From NCBI RefSeq assembly GCF_010730575.1, contig NZ_AP022614.1:3720001-3784000 (forward strand): a DNA stretch of 64,000 bases, given 5' to 3'. Below are positions 45,191-53,639 of this stretch, in pieces. Numbering within the stretch: position 1 is the first letter of the stretch; the number at the start of each line of letters is the position of its first letter. Made by a program: the position numbers and the translations under genes. The notes under the pieces were generated by a model. That model was not told the DNA's origin. It saw nothing but the letters and a program-made list of their open reading frames with translations, and searched no databases. The stretch is from Mycobacterium parmense. Its GTDB lineage: Bacteria; Actinomycetota; Actinomycetes; Mycobacteriales; Mycobacteriaceae.

Positions 45191-46990
45191 TCAGCTTCCT
45201 GACGCCCCGTCATCCCGTTCAGGAGTGCCCTTCGGATCCCAGGTGCCCGGCATCATGGGCATCCTTGGGCTACCGCCGAACTCGTCACCAGCAAGTGTGG
45301 TCAGGCCCGCCGCGCCCGCGGCCGAAGCCTTGTGGGCCGTGCCGGCAAACCCCAGGTTTCCGCCCCCTTGGCCGGAGGCTGCGGTTTGGTCGGCCGTCGG
45401 CGCACCCCAATCGGGGTCCACGTCGACGTTCATGTCCATGAATTCGTCGCCGTAGTTACGCTGGCGCGCCCGTCGCCGCCGCCGTGCCGGCGCCGCCTCT
45501 CGCGCGGCCACTGCGGCTGGCACCGCCGCCAAGGCGCCGCGTCTTGGCGTCTTCCTTTGCGCGACGGCGCTTGAACTGGCACTCATCCCGGATTCGGTCC
45601 CTATGCCGGGAGGCACCGCGTATGGGGGTACGAAACCGGCCGCAGCCGCGGGCGCAGGCGGTGGTGGCGGCGGCGGGGCCGGGGCCGGCGGCGCCGCGGG
45701 GCTGGGCGAGGGCGGTGCCGGAGCTGTCGCGGGCGCGGCGGCCGGGACGGCGACCGAGGTGAGCCCTATCGCCGGCAACGCGGCGGGCGCGGCGGCGGCC
45801 GGTGCGGCCAGGGCAGGCGCCACGTGAGCTATGCCGGCCAGCCCGGCCAGGCCCCCCAAGCCCCCCAGAGCCGCGGGGGTGATGGCTGAGGTTGCAGCCA
45901 GTGCCACCGCCGGGTTGGTGACTGCATAGGAAAGTACTTCCTCAATGTGGGTGGGGATGTCGAAAAACAACCAGCTACCGGCCCATTGAAAGGCCTCCAC
46001 CGGGTTTTGCGTCAGGTCGACCGCGAAATTTTGAAAATCCTCAAAAAGTTCAAGGCTTCGGGCGAGCCAGAATGACGCTTGCCCGGGATTCGTATATGTG
46101 TCATAGGTGGCTCCATTGATGGTGCCACCTACGGGATCCCAAGATTGGCCGAAGTGCTGCAAGATGTTCACGACGATGTTATCGATCGGAAGGTTGACCG
46201 TCGGGTCGTGCGCGACCTGAGTGTTCGAGATACCGACGCTTTGCAGCAAGTTAACCAAACCCTGCGGCAGCCCGAGAGGGTTGTTCCCATAGCCGTTGCC
46301 GAGCAGAATGCCCGAAATCTGCGCCTGGAACCCCCCAGGGTCCGCCAGGAATATCTGGACCTGCTGTTCGATCCCCTGGACGATCGACTGAACGAAGTTG
46401 GTGGCCTCCGACAGCACGTTGCTCAGGGCCGCCGGGTCGGCTTGCGCGTCGGTCTTCACGATCTGCGGCGCCGCGGTGGTCTGCGGCGTCGACGCCACCG
46501 CGGCGCTGGAGACCGCTTGATAGGTCGCCATCGTCAGGGCGGCCTGCACCCACATGCGCATATAGTCGGCTTCGTTGACCGCTATCGGAATCGTGTTGAT
46601 GCCGAAGAAGTTGGTGGCCAATAGCACCCCGTGGACCACATGGTTGGTGGTCAGCTCGGCCATCGTCGGCATCGCCGCCAACGCGGCGGTGTAGCTCGCG
46701 GCCGAGGTCTCCAGTGAGGCGGCCGCGGCCGCGCTATTGGCCCCGGCCTGCATCAACCACGCCAGATACGGCACGTATGCCGCCGCGTACGCCGCGGCGC
46801 TGGGCCCCTCCCACACGCCGCCCTCCACCGACGCCAGCAGCGCACTGAGCTCCTGCGCCACCGACGCGTATTCCGCGCTCAGAGAATTCCAGGCGCCCGC
46901 CGCCTCCACCAACGCCCCAGGCCCGGGGCCGCTGCTCAACAACGTCGAGTGCACCTCCGGCGGTGCGGCCATCCAGATTGGCGCCGTCAC
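45191..46990 (-). CDS. PPE family protein, second ESX-3-type set
   Basis: From GTG 46990 the protein has 599 residues. The PPE domain ([48 protein letters not shown]) is followed by a long unique middle part rich in Asn/Gln (QAQISGILLGNGYGNNPLGL) and an Ala/Pro region. An Arg-rich patch precedes the C-terminal module shared by all three PPE proteins here ([35 protein letters not shown]). Its PE partner upstream is truncated, so it may pair with PE5. Confidence 0.9.
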   Translation of the reverse strand: MTAPIWMAAPPEVHSTLLSSGPGPGALVEAAGAWNSLSAEYASVAQELSALLASVEGGVWEGPSAAAYAAAYVPYLAWLMQAGANSAAAAASLETSAASYTAALAAMPTMAELTTNHVVHGVLLATNFFGINTIPIAVNEADYMRMWVQAALTMATYQAVSSAAVASTPQTTAAPQIVKTDAQADPAALSNVLSEATNFVQSIVQGIEQQVQIFLADPGGFQAQISGILLGNGYGNNPLGLPQGLVNLLQSVGISNTQVAHDPTVNLPIDNIVVNILQHFGQSWDPVGGTINGATYDTYTNPGQASFWLARSLELFEDFQNFAVDLTQNPVEAFQWAGSWLFFDIPTHIEEVLSYAVTNPAVALAATSAITPAALGGLGGLAGLAGIAHVAPALAAPAAAAPAALPAIGLTSVAVPAAAPATAPAPPSPSPAAPPAPAPPPPPPPAPAAAAGFVPPYAVPPGIGTESGMSASSSAVAQRKTPRRGALAAVPAAVAAREAAPARRRRRARQRNYGDEFMDMNVDVDPDWGAPTADQTAASGQGGGNLGFAGTAHKASAAGAAGLTTLAGDEFGGSPRMPMMPGTWDPKGTPERDDGASGS

Positions 46991-46992
46991 GG

Positions 46993-47109
46993 TTACTGCC
47001 CCGCGATCGTGTCGCACGGCGCCACCGGAACGGCCTCCATTCTGGCGGCCAGCGGTGGGACCGTCGCACCCGCGGCGGCCAAGCCCTCTGGCAGCACCCG
47101 CAAAGCCAT
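46993..47109 (-). pseudogene. truncated PE gene (PE5-like N terminus)
   Basis: From ATG 47109 the frame encodes MALRVLPEGLAAAGATVPPL and ends after 38 residues at TAA 46993-46995. The first 12 residues match PE5 ([12 protein letters not shown]). The second helix and YxxxD secretion motif are missing, probably through an internal deletion. The PPE start follows 3 bp after the stop, so the fragment may still couple PPE translation. Confidence 0.75.
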
Positions 47110-47163
47110 GGCAGTACTCCTCACCTCTCCTGCGACGAGCTGGGCGAACCCCAAGCAGCTTAC

Positions 47164-47178
47164 TGAAAATGGTTTTCG
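47164..47178. promoter_or_regulatory. Zur-like box before the second PE-PPE-esxG-esxH set
   Basis: TGAAAATGGTTTTCG lies 55 bp before the PE fragment on the minus strand and has the same core as the rpsN2 box. It is the only control element seen for the five co-directional genes that follow. Confidence 0.8.
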
Positions 47179-47319
47179 TTATCAACCCAAATGAAGTCCC
47201 GGTGCCGCCCGCCGGAACTCGCGCCGGGCAATTCGAACCGCGACCGCCGGTCGGGGACGGCCCCTAATCCAGCCGGGGAGTAGGCGGGCTGCACCTCGGC
47301 GCGGTACCCGGTCCCGGCA

Positions 47320-47889
47320 CTAGCAACGGGCAGCGGCCGCGGCCTGGGCTGCGGACTTTTCGATAAGGGCGTCGTCGATGGGCCTACCGCTGATGAACGC
47401 GCGGAAGTACATCGGCGCGACGAGGACTTCGACCACGGTCTCTGCGCGGGCCGCGGACGTGTCGGGGCAGTCGCGCGCGCCGTCCAGAATGTCCCTCACC
47501 GCACCGAACCGGTTCGCCCAGAACCGGGAGATCAAGTCGTCGAGCTCCGGGTCCTCGGCGCGCGCCGCGATGAAACCGGCGATCAGCCGGCGAGTGCCGA
47601 GGTCGCCCAGCGCCGCCGCGACCCGCCTGGCCAGCAGGCGCAGGTCGCGGTCGAGATCGCCGCTGACCGTCACCGGAGGGGCATCCTCGGCCAGCTCCAG
47701 GCCCGCGTCGATGACCAGCTGCGCTTTGCTCGGCCAGCGGCGGCCGACGGTTGCCCGGTCGACTCCTGCCAGCGTTGCCACGGCGGCCGGCGTCACGGCG
47801 GCGTAGCCCTTGAGTGACAGCTGGCGGCGCACCGCGTCGAGCACGGCCGCGCGGATCCGCGCGCTGCGACCGCCGGGCCGCGCGCGCAC
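47320..47889 (-). CDS. TetR family transcriptional regulator
   Basis: About 189 residues from GTG 47889; the start is uncertain because the frame is open further upstream. The helix-turn-helix is in ARIRAAVLDAVRRQLSLKGY and AAVATLAGVDRATVGRRWPS. The C-terminal domain has the TetR_C helices (LIAGFIAARAEDPELDDLIS). It is divergent from the GGDEF gene across about 200 bp. Ligand and targets are unknown. Confidence 0.82.
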   Translation of the reverse strand: MRARPGGRSARIRAAVLDAVRRQLSLKGYAAVTPAAVATLAGVDRATVGRRWPSKAQLVIDAGLELAEDAPPVTVSGDLDRDLRLLARRVAAALGDLGTRRLIAGFIAARAEDPELDDLISRFWANRFGAVRDILDGARDCPDTSAARAETVVEVLVAPMYFRAFISGRPIDDALIEKSAAQAAAAARC

Positions 47890-48086
47890 CGTGTCCGCGC
47901 CGTGTCGGCCGATCGGATCACTATTTGGAATCCAGGGCCCCCAGTTGCCTAAGATCGCATGTGTTGCGATAGTACGATCGTTCGCCCATTCTGCGGTAAA
48001 GCGGGTGTTTCTGCGTCCGGAGAGCCGGTGGCGCCGCCGAGAAAGAAACCCCCAGCGATGGGCCGACTTCGGGATGAGGAGTTCGG

Positions 48087-49382
48087 GTGCTGACGTCGTG
48101 GATCGCCGATTGCGTGTACCCACCGCTCCCGCGCGCCAGCTCCCCGACGCCCGGGACCATCACGGTGCCCGCGGCGCTCGCGGACAGCATGAGCGACTGC
48201 GTCGTCGGGGTCGACGCCGACGGACTGATCGTGCACTGGAACAGGGCGGCCGAACGCACCTACCGGCGGCCCGCGGCCGACGTGATGGGCCAACCGGTGG
48301 CGGAAGCCCTCGGGACCGCGATCGATCTGAGCGGGCTCGCCGAAAAGGGTTTGTTCTCCTACACCGACCTGCACCGCGCGAGCGACGGCACGGCCGTTCC
48401 TGTGCACGTCGCGGCGGCGCCCGCCGAGACCGGAGCCGTTCTGGTCTGCACCGACCTGCGGCGGCCCCAAGCGAACGAACAGCGCCTGCAGACCGTCGTC
48501 GAGCGCCTCGACGAGGGAATCGTCCTGTTGTCGCCGGACGGCGATCTCGTGTCCATCAATCCGGCCGCGTTGCGGATTCTGGGCATGAAACCGGGTCAGC
48601 TGGCGACCGACTTCCAGGCGCGCGCCAGTCAGGTTCCGCTTTTCGACGCTTCGGGCGAACCGCTCGCCAGGGAGAAGCGGCCCAACCTGCGCGTGCAGGA
48701 AACGGGCACCGCAATCATGGACACGGTGTACGGCGTCGACTGGCCCGACGGTCAGCGCCGCTGGCTGTGCATCAGTTACCAGGCGCTGCACCCCGAAGAT
48801 CCCGCCGGGTCAGACATTCTCGTCACGCTCCGCGACGTCACCGCGCGGCACGAGGCTACCCTGGCGCTGACGCACCAGGCCAACCACGACGCGCTCACCG
48901 GACTGCCGAACCGCGCGTGTGTCATCTCGACCATCAACGCCGCCCTCCAACCCGATGCCGAAAAGGTGCTGGGCGCAGTCCTTTTCATCGATATTGACGA
49001 TCTCAAGGCCGTCAACGACGCACTCGGCCACGGCGCGGGTGACGATCTGCTCAGGCAGGCCGGACGGCGACTCAAGGCCGCCGTCGAGGGCTACGGGATG
49101 GTCGGTCGGGTCGGCGGCGACGAATTCGTGGTCGTCATCGAACGGTCCCTGCGCCCGGGGGAGATCGACGACATCTGCCGCAGTCTTGCCGCGGCCCTGG
49201 ATGGTCCGGTCGCGATCGCCGGCGCCACCGCGCCGAGAATTCGTGCGAGCGTGGGTGTGGCCTGTGTCGATCCGGCGGCCACGCGCTCCGCCGAAGAGCT
49301 GCTCAGCGACGCCGACCGCGCCATGTACCGCGCCAAAGCCGAGAAAAGCGCATCGCGGGTGCGGCGACGCACCGCGAGTTAG
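48087..49382 (+). CDS. PAS-PAS-GGDEF protein, putative diguanylate cyclase
   Basis: The protein has 431 residues from GTG 48087. Two PAS domains (about 30-120 and 128-255; SMSDCVVGVDADGLIVHWNR, RLDEGIVLLSPDGDLVSINP) precede a GGDEF domain with an intact RVGGDEFVVV at residues 343-347. The inhibitory RxxD site upstream is not present. It should make c-di-GMP in response to a small signal sensed by PAS. No EAL domain. It overlaps the convergent MpaB gene by 4 bp. Confidence 0.9.
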   Translation: MLTSWIADCVYPPLPRASSPTPGTITVPAALADSMSDCVVGVDADGLIVHWNRAAERTYRRPAADVMGQPVAEALGTAIDLSGLAEKGLFSYTDLHRASDGTAVPVHVAAAPAETGAVLVCTDLRRPQANEQRLQTVVERLDEGIVLLSPDGDLVSINPAALRILGMKPGQLATDFQARASQVPLFDASGEPLAREKRPNLRVQETGTAIMDTVYGVDWPDGQRRWLCISYQALHPEDPAGSDILVTLRDVTARHEATLALTHQANHDALTGLPNRACVISTINAALQPDAEKVLGAVLFIDIDDLKAVNDALGHGAGDDLLRQAGRRLKAAVEGYGMVGRVGGDEFVVVIERSLRPGEIDDICRSLAAALDGPVAIAGATAPRIRASVGVACVDPAATRSAEELLSDADRAMYRAKAEKSASRVRRRTAS

Positions 49383-50275
49383 ACCAGCGGGCGCCCCGTC
49401 CGGATGCGGCGGTCGACGTCCCACAGCAAGACGTTGAAGGGGAACTGGCGGACGAAACGTGGCATCGCGCGGTTCAGCGATCGCAGCACCGCCATCAGCC
49501 GGTCGAAGCGGCGTTGCCGGGCGGTGTCCCACGGCAACCGCATCTCGTCGCGGAACCGTTGCGGCAGAAAGCCTGTGGTGATCAGCAACCCGAAGCCGTC
49601 CAGCAGGCGCTGCAGCCGGCACGGCAGGGGCAGTCCCCGAACACGGCCCGCGGCGATGGGGTACAGATAGTCCCGCACGGCGTCGTCGATCTGCACCTTC
49701 GCCAGCGACTCGTTCCAGTAGCGGTCGAACGCCGCACGGTCCTTCGGCCACATCGCCGGCGGCACCTGCAGCGTCGTGCCCAGCGCCATGCCTTCGCCGT
49801 AGTGGCGGTCGGCGTCCTGCGCGCCCAACTCGCCGACGAAGATGCGGTAGACGTCGACGGACCCCTTGTACAGGCAGGCGCCCACCCACAGCTGAAGGTC
49901 GGGGTCGAAGGCGTTGTAGGGCACCGGGTCGCCGGGCAGCGAGTACACCTGGGCGTGCGCCCGGTTGACCGCGCGCCGGAAGGCCGCCTTCTGCGTTTCG
50001 CTGCCGCGGGTGGCAACCGCGAGATAGGTGAAGGTGGTGCGCGCGCGTTTGATCGGATGCAGGTCCACCCGGCCGCTCTCGACGCGACTCTGCATCACGC
50101 CGTAGCCGACGCCGGGCCGCGCCAGCTGCATGATCACGTTCGCGGGGCCGGCCAGCAGCGCCACGCCCATCAAACCCTCGTCGATGCCGGACGCCCGCCC
50201 CCGCGCGCTCCGGTGCCGCCGGGGCGGGTCGGCGACGGCGCGCTCGACATGACCTAGTGGCTCGTGGACCGCCAT
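49379..50275 (-). CDS. oxygenase MpaB/DUF2236 family protein (Rv0276-like)
   Basis: The start ATG 50275 gives 298 residues. The family includes the rubber-cleaving oxygenase Lcp and MpaB. Visible parts are GLMGVALLAGPANVIMQLAR, VYSLPGDPVPYNAFDPDLQL (family motif) and MPRFVRQFPFNVLLWDVDRR. A heme-coordinating residue cannot be named from sequence alone. It is divergent from the TetR gene across 82 bp containing an inverted repeat. Confidence 0.85.
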   Translation of the reverse strand: MAVHEPLGHVERAVADPPRRHRSARGRASGIDEGLMGVALLAGPANVIMQLARPGVGYGVMQSRVESGRVDLHPIKRARTTFTYLAVATRGSETQKAAFRRAVNRAHAQVYSLPGDPVPYNAFDPDLQLWVGACLYKGSVDVYRIFVGELGAQDADRHYGEGMALGTTLQVPPAMWPKDRAAFDRYWNESLAKVQIDDAVRDYLYPIAAGRVRGLPLPCRLQRLLDGFGLLITTGFLPQRFRDEMRLPWDTARQRRFDRLMAVLRSLNRAMPRFVRQFPFNVLLWDVDRRIRTGRPLV

Positions 50276-50294
50276 AAGGGACCTCCCAGGCGCT

Positions 50295-50315
50295 GTTTGC
50301 GCTAATTGTGCGAAC
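50295..50315. promoter_or_regulatory. inverted repeat, putative TetR operator
   Basis: GTTTGCGC and GTGCGAAC face each other across TAATT, 6 of 8 arm bases pairing. It lies in the gap between the MpaB-like gene and the TetR gene, 20 bp from the MpaB start. Confidence 0.5.
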
Positions 50316-50357
50316 GCGTGTTTCCTGATGTTGTCCGCGTCGGGCGCCGGTGTCAAG

Positions 50358-51035
50358 ATGGTGGTCATGCCCGAGGCTTCCGGCGCGCGGCCCTATCGCG
50401 GCATCAACGCCGCCGAGCGGCTGGCCGCCCGGCGGCGCCGGTTGCTGACCGCGGGCCTCGAACTGCTGGGAGCCGAACCGCCGGACCCTTCCGCGCTGAC
50501 CGTGCGCGGCATCTGCCGCGAAGCTGGGCTGGCGGCCCGCTACTTCTACGAAAGCTTCGCCGACAAAGACGCACTGGTTGCCGGGGTGTTCGACTGGGTG
50601 ATCGCCGACCTGGCCGCCACCACGCAGGCCGCGGTGGCGGCGGTACCGGCGCACGAGCAGAGCCGCGCCGGGATGGCCAACATCGTGCGGACCGTCGTCG
50701 GCGACGCCCGGATCGGGCGCCTTCTGTTCAGCTCACAGCTGGCCCACCCGGTGATCATGCGCAAACGCGCCGAATCGAGCGCCCTGTTCGCCATGCTGTC
50801 GGGCCAGCATGCCGGCGACGCGCTGTCAGCAAACGACCGCATCAAAGCCGGGGCCCACTTCGCGGTCGGCGGTGTCGGGCAGACGATCAGCGCATGGCTG
50901 GCCGGCGACATCCGGCTGGAGCCGGACCGGCTCGTGGATCAGCTGGCGACGCTGCTCGACCAATTGGCCGACCCACGCCTCTACGGGCTCAGGGAAACAG
51001 CGGCAGATGCCAGAGCCGCATCCCCGGATCCATGA
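50358..51035 (+). CDS. TetR family transcriptional regulator (Rv0275c-like)
   Basis: About 225 residues from ATG 50358; ATG 50367 is also possible. The HTH is RLAARRRRLLTAGLELLGAE and VRGICREAGLAARYFYESFA. The C-terminal domain is helical. In M. tuberculosis the same regulator sits next to the DUF2236 gene. Its 3' end overlaps the convergent membrane-protein gene by 47 bp. Confidence 0.88.
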   Translation: MVVMPEASGARPYRGINAAERLAARRRRLLTAGLELLGAEPPDPSALTVRGICREAGLAARYFYESFADKDALVAGVFDWVIADLAATTQAAVAAVPAHEQSRAGMANIVRTVVGDARIGRLLFSSQLAHPVIMRKRAESSALFAMLSGQHAGDALSANDRIKAGAHFAVGGVGQTISAWLAGDIRLEPDRLVDQLATLLDQLADPRLYGLRETAADARAASPDP

Positions 51036-51558
51036 GCCACAGGCGCGTCATCGTCAACCGCAGGATGCGCAGCGCGCCCGTGACCATGAACACCGCGAGT
51101 GGAATCTCGATGAGCAGGGCTGTGACAAGCGACAGCCAGACATCTTTGGGTCCGGCGGTCATGAGGTCGAACCACGCGTCGCACAGCAGCAGCACCCCGG
51201 AGGTGAAGGCCGCCAGCAGCAGCACCTGGCGGCGCAGGTAGCCCAGCACGGCCGTGGCGAGCATGAAGACGACCAGCAGGACATCGAATCCCACCCAGGT
51301 GGCGGGCCAGTTGTGGGCGACGTAGTTGTCCGGCAGCGTCCACGACAGGTATCCCAGCCACGGCACCATGGCCATGGAGCCACCGATCATGAGGCTGACC
51401 CGGATGCGCCGGACCCGGTCCAGGAACGCGGGGTCGATGACGTCGCTGAGGGGTTGTTCGAGCCGCTTTATCAGCTCGCGCCGCTGCGCCGGCGTCAACG
51501 CAGCGATCTGGGCGTCGGTCAGGATGCCGGAAGTCATCGACGAATCAGCGACCGACAT
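50989..51558 (-). CDS. small membrane protein of unknown function
   Basis: The protein has 189 residues with four membrane helices (GGSMAMVPWLGYLSWTL, VGFDVLLVVFMLATAVLGYL, LLLAAFTSGVLLLCDAWFDL, LVTALLIEIPLAVFMVTGAL). The N-terminal part (LTDAQIAALTPAQRRELIKR) is helical and charged. The start overlaps the VOC gene stop by 14 bp, so they are one operon. It has no counterpart in the M. tuberculosis order of this region as remembered. Confidence 0.75.
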   Translation of the reverse strand: MSVADSSMTSGILTDAQIAALTPAQRRELIKRLEQPLSDVIDPAFLDRVRRIRVSLMIGGSMAMVPWLGYLSWTLPDNYVAHNWPATWVGFDVLLVVFMLATAVLGYLRRQVLLLAAFTSGVLLLCDAWFDLMTAGPKDVWLSLVTALLIEIPLAVFMVTGALRILRLTMTRLWLMDPGMRLWHLPLFP

Positions 51559-52126
51559 TCACCGGCGACCGCCGATCGGCAGACGTCTTCGGCGCCACCT
51601 GGGCATCGCTGCTGCCAAATTCTCTTGTCCAGCAAGCGAATTCCAGGGTAATGCCATCGGGGTCCTGGAAGTAGAACGAACGCACGTATACGCCGGGGTG
51701 CAGCGTCGCGGACACTTGCCGCTCGCTCTCGTCGTGGTTGAGCACCGGCCCCACCCGCACGCCCTTGTCCTTGAGCCGCTGCCGGTAGGTGTCGAACTTC
51801 TCGGCCGGCACGTGAAATGCCAGGTGATTCATGGTGCTGACCGCGCTCATGATGTCGCCGATGCCGGGGATTGCGCCCGGCGAGGAGATTCCCGGCACCC
51901 GGTCAGGGGCGTCGGCGAACCAGAAGAAGGCGACGCAGTCGCCGTTGCCTGCGTCGAAGAAGAAGTGCTGCCCGGCGTTGCCGGGCAAATCCAGCGATTT
52001 GATCAGCGGCATCCCGAGGATGTTGGTGTAGAAGTCCACGGTGCGCGCCATATCGGAGCACACCAAGGCGACGTGGTTGATGCCGCCGAGTTCGAATTCG
52101 CGGTTGGGATTATGCGGCTTAATCAT
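51545..52126 (-). CDS. VOC/glyoxalase-fold dioxygenase-like protein (Rv0274-like)
   Basis: The start ATG 52126 follows GAGGAG and gives 193 residues, as Rv0274. The fold repeats are GINHVALVCSDMARTVDFY (first His ligand) and MNHLAFHVPAEKFDTYRQ (second His), with Glu in DPDGITLEFACW. The three ligands fit a Fe(II)/Mn(II) extradiol-type or glyoxalase site. Substrate is unknown. Confidence 0.88.
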   Translation of the reverse strand: MIKPHNPNREFELGGINHVALVCSDMARTVDFYTNILGMPLIKSLDLPGNAGQHFFFDAGNGDCVAFFWFADAPDRVPGISSPGAIPGIGDIMSAVSTMNHLAFHVPAEKFDTYRQRLKDKGVRVGPVLNHDESERQVSATLHPGVYVRSFYFQDPDGITLEFACWTREFGSSDAQVAPKTSADRRSPVNVGR

Positions 52127-52304
52127 CTTGCGGCTCCTCACGGTCCCCTGCGGAGATCCTGGCCAAGATCAGATCCTGAATCTAACATCAGATTCACCCT
52201 CGGCCCAGGGAGGTGCGCCAAGTGTCGACCACGCCGGCCCGCGGTGGTGCCGAAATCCCCATGGCAGCAGGGCCCTTCATTCCCCGCGAAGGGGGGACGC
52301 ACGA

Positions 52305-53438
52305 GTGACCCGTCATTCCGGTGCCGCCGGGGTGGTACGCGAATTCGTCGGTCTGCCGTCACGCACCGCCGGGCGCGCCGGGGCGGGCGGACACCCCTGT
52401 CAGGGCCTGTACCACCGCGGCGTGGGGCGCAAGCCCAAGGTGGCGATGATCGCCACCCACTACCAGATCGACTTCTCGGAGCATTACCTCGCCGACTACA
52501 TGGCCACCCGCGGCATCGGCTTTCTGGGCTGGAACACCCGGTTCCGCGGTTTCGAAACCAATTTCCTGCTCGACCACGCGCTGGTAGACATCGGCGTGGG
52601 GGTACGCTGGCTGCGCGAGGTTCAGGGAGTGGATACCGTTGTGCTGCTGGGAAACTCGGGAGGCGGTTCACTGATGGCCGCTTACCAGTCGCAGGCGGTC
52701 GACCCGAACGTGGCCCCGCTCGAGGGGGTGCGGCCCGCGGCCGGCCTGACCGAGCTGCCCGCCGCCGACGGCTACGTGGCCAGCGCCGCGCACCCCGGCC
52801 GACCGGATGTGCTGACCGCCTGGATGGACGCGGCCGTCATCGACGAAAATGATCCTGTGGCAACAGATTCCGACCTCGACCTGTTCAACCAGCGCAACGG
52901 GCCGCCCTACTCACCGGAGTTCCTCGCCCGCTACCGGCGGGCGCAGACCGCCCGCAACGACGCCATCACCGACTGGGTCGAGAGTGAGTTCAAACGCGTT
53001 CGCGCCGCCGGTTTTTCCGACCGACCCTTTTGCGTGATGCGCACCTGGGCCGATCCCCGCATGGTCGACCCCGCGATCGAACCCACCAAGCGACAACCGA
53101 ACACGTGTTATGCGGGCATCCCGGTCAAGGCGAACCGCTCCGCGCACGGGATCGCCGCGGCGTGCACGCTGCGCAACTGGCTGGCGATGTGGAGCCTGCG
53201 CTGCGCCCAGACCCGGGCCGAGCCGCACCTGGCGCGGATCACCTGCCCGTCGCTGGTGATCAACGCCGAGGCCGACACCGGGGTCTTCCCGTCCGACGCC
53301 GAGCGCATCTACGCCGCACTCGGGGGTACCGACAAGGCGCGGGCCTCGATCGACACCGACCATTACTTCACCACTCCGGGCGCGCGCAGCGAGCAGGCCG
53401 ACACCATTGCCAGGTGGATCGCCAAGCGATGGCGCTGA
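52305..53438 (+). CDS. alpha/beta hydrolase family protein (Rv0272c-like)
   Basis: From GTG 52305 the protein has 377 residues, as Rv0272c. The nucleophile elbow is LLGNSGGGSLM (Gly-Asn-Ser-Gly-Gly), the acid probably Asp in INAEADTGVFP, and the His in DTDHYFTTPG. It precedes fadE6 by 200 bp in the same direction. It may hydrolyse a thioester or ester of a compound degraded by the neighbouring acyl-CoA enzymes; that is inference. Confidence 0.87.
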   Translation: MTRHSGAAGVVREFVGLPSRTAGRAGAGGHPCQGLYHRGVGRKPKVAMIATHYQIDFSEHYLADYMATRGIGFLGWNTRFRGFETNFLLDHALVDIGVGVRWLREVQGVDTVVLLGNSGGGSLMAAYQSQAVDPNVAPLEGVRPAAGLTELPAADGYVASAAHPGRPDVLTAWMDAAVIDENDPVATDSDLDLFNQRNGPPYSPEFLARYRRAQTARNDAITDWVESEFKRVRAAGFSDRPFCVMRTWADPRMVDPAIEPTKRQPNTCYAGIPVKANRSAHGIAAACTLRNWLAMWSLRCAQTRAEPHLARITCPSLVINAEADTGVFPSDAERIYAALGGTDKARASIDTDHYFTTPGARSEQADTIARWIAKRWR

Positions 53439-53639
53439 GAGTTCCCGCCCCCTCGGCGCCAGGGACCTCGATTCCGTTGTGAGCCAGTTCCGTTGGCTGG
53501 AGCTCCGCCGGTGCACCGAGGGCGCGACGATCGACGCCGGCTGCGCGACGGCAAAACGCTGGCCGCTGTGGTTTACCAACCGACCGGTTGTTAGTTTTGA
53601 AGGCGCTTAGCACAAGGAATTCGAAAGGGAAGGCGACCA

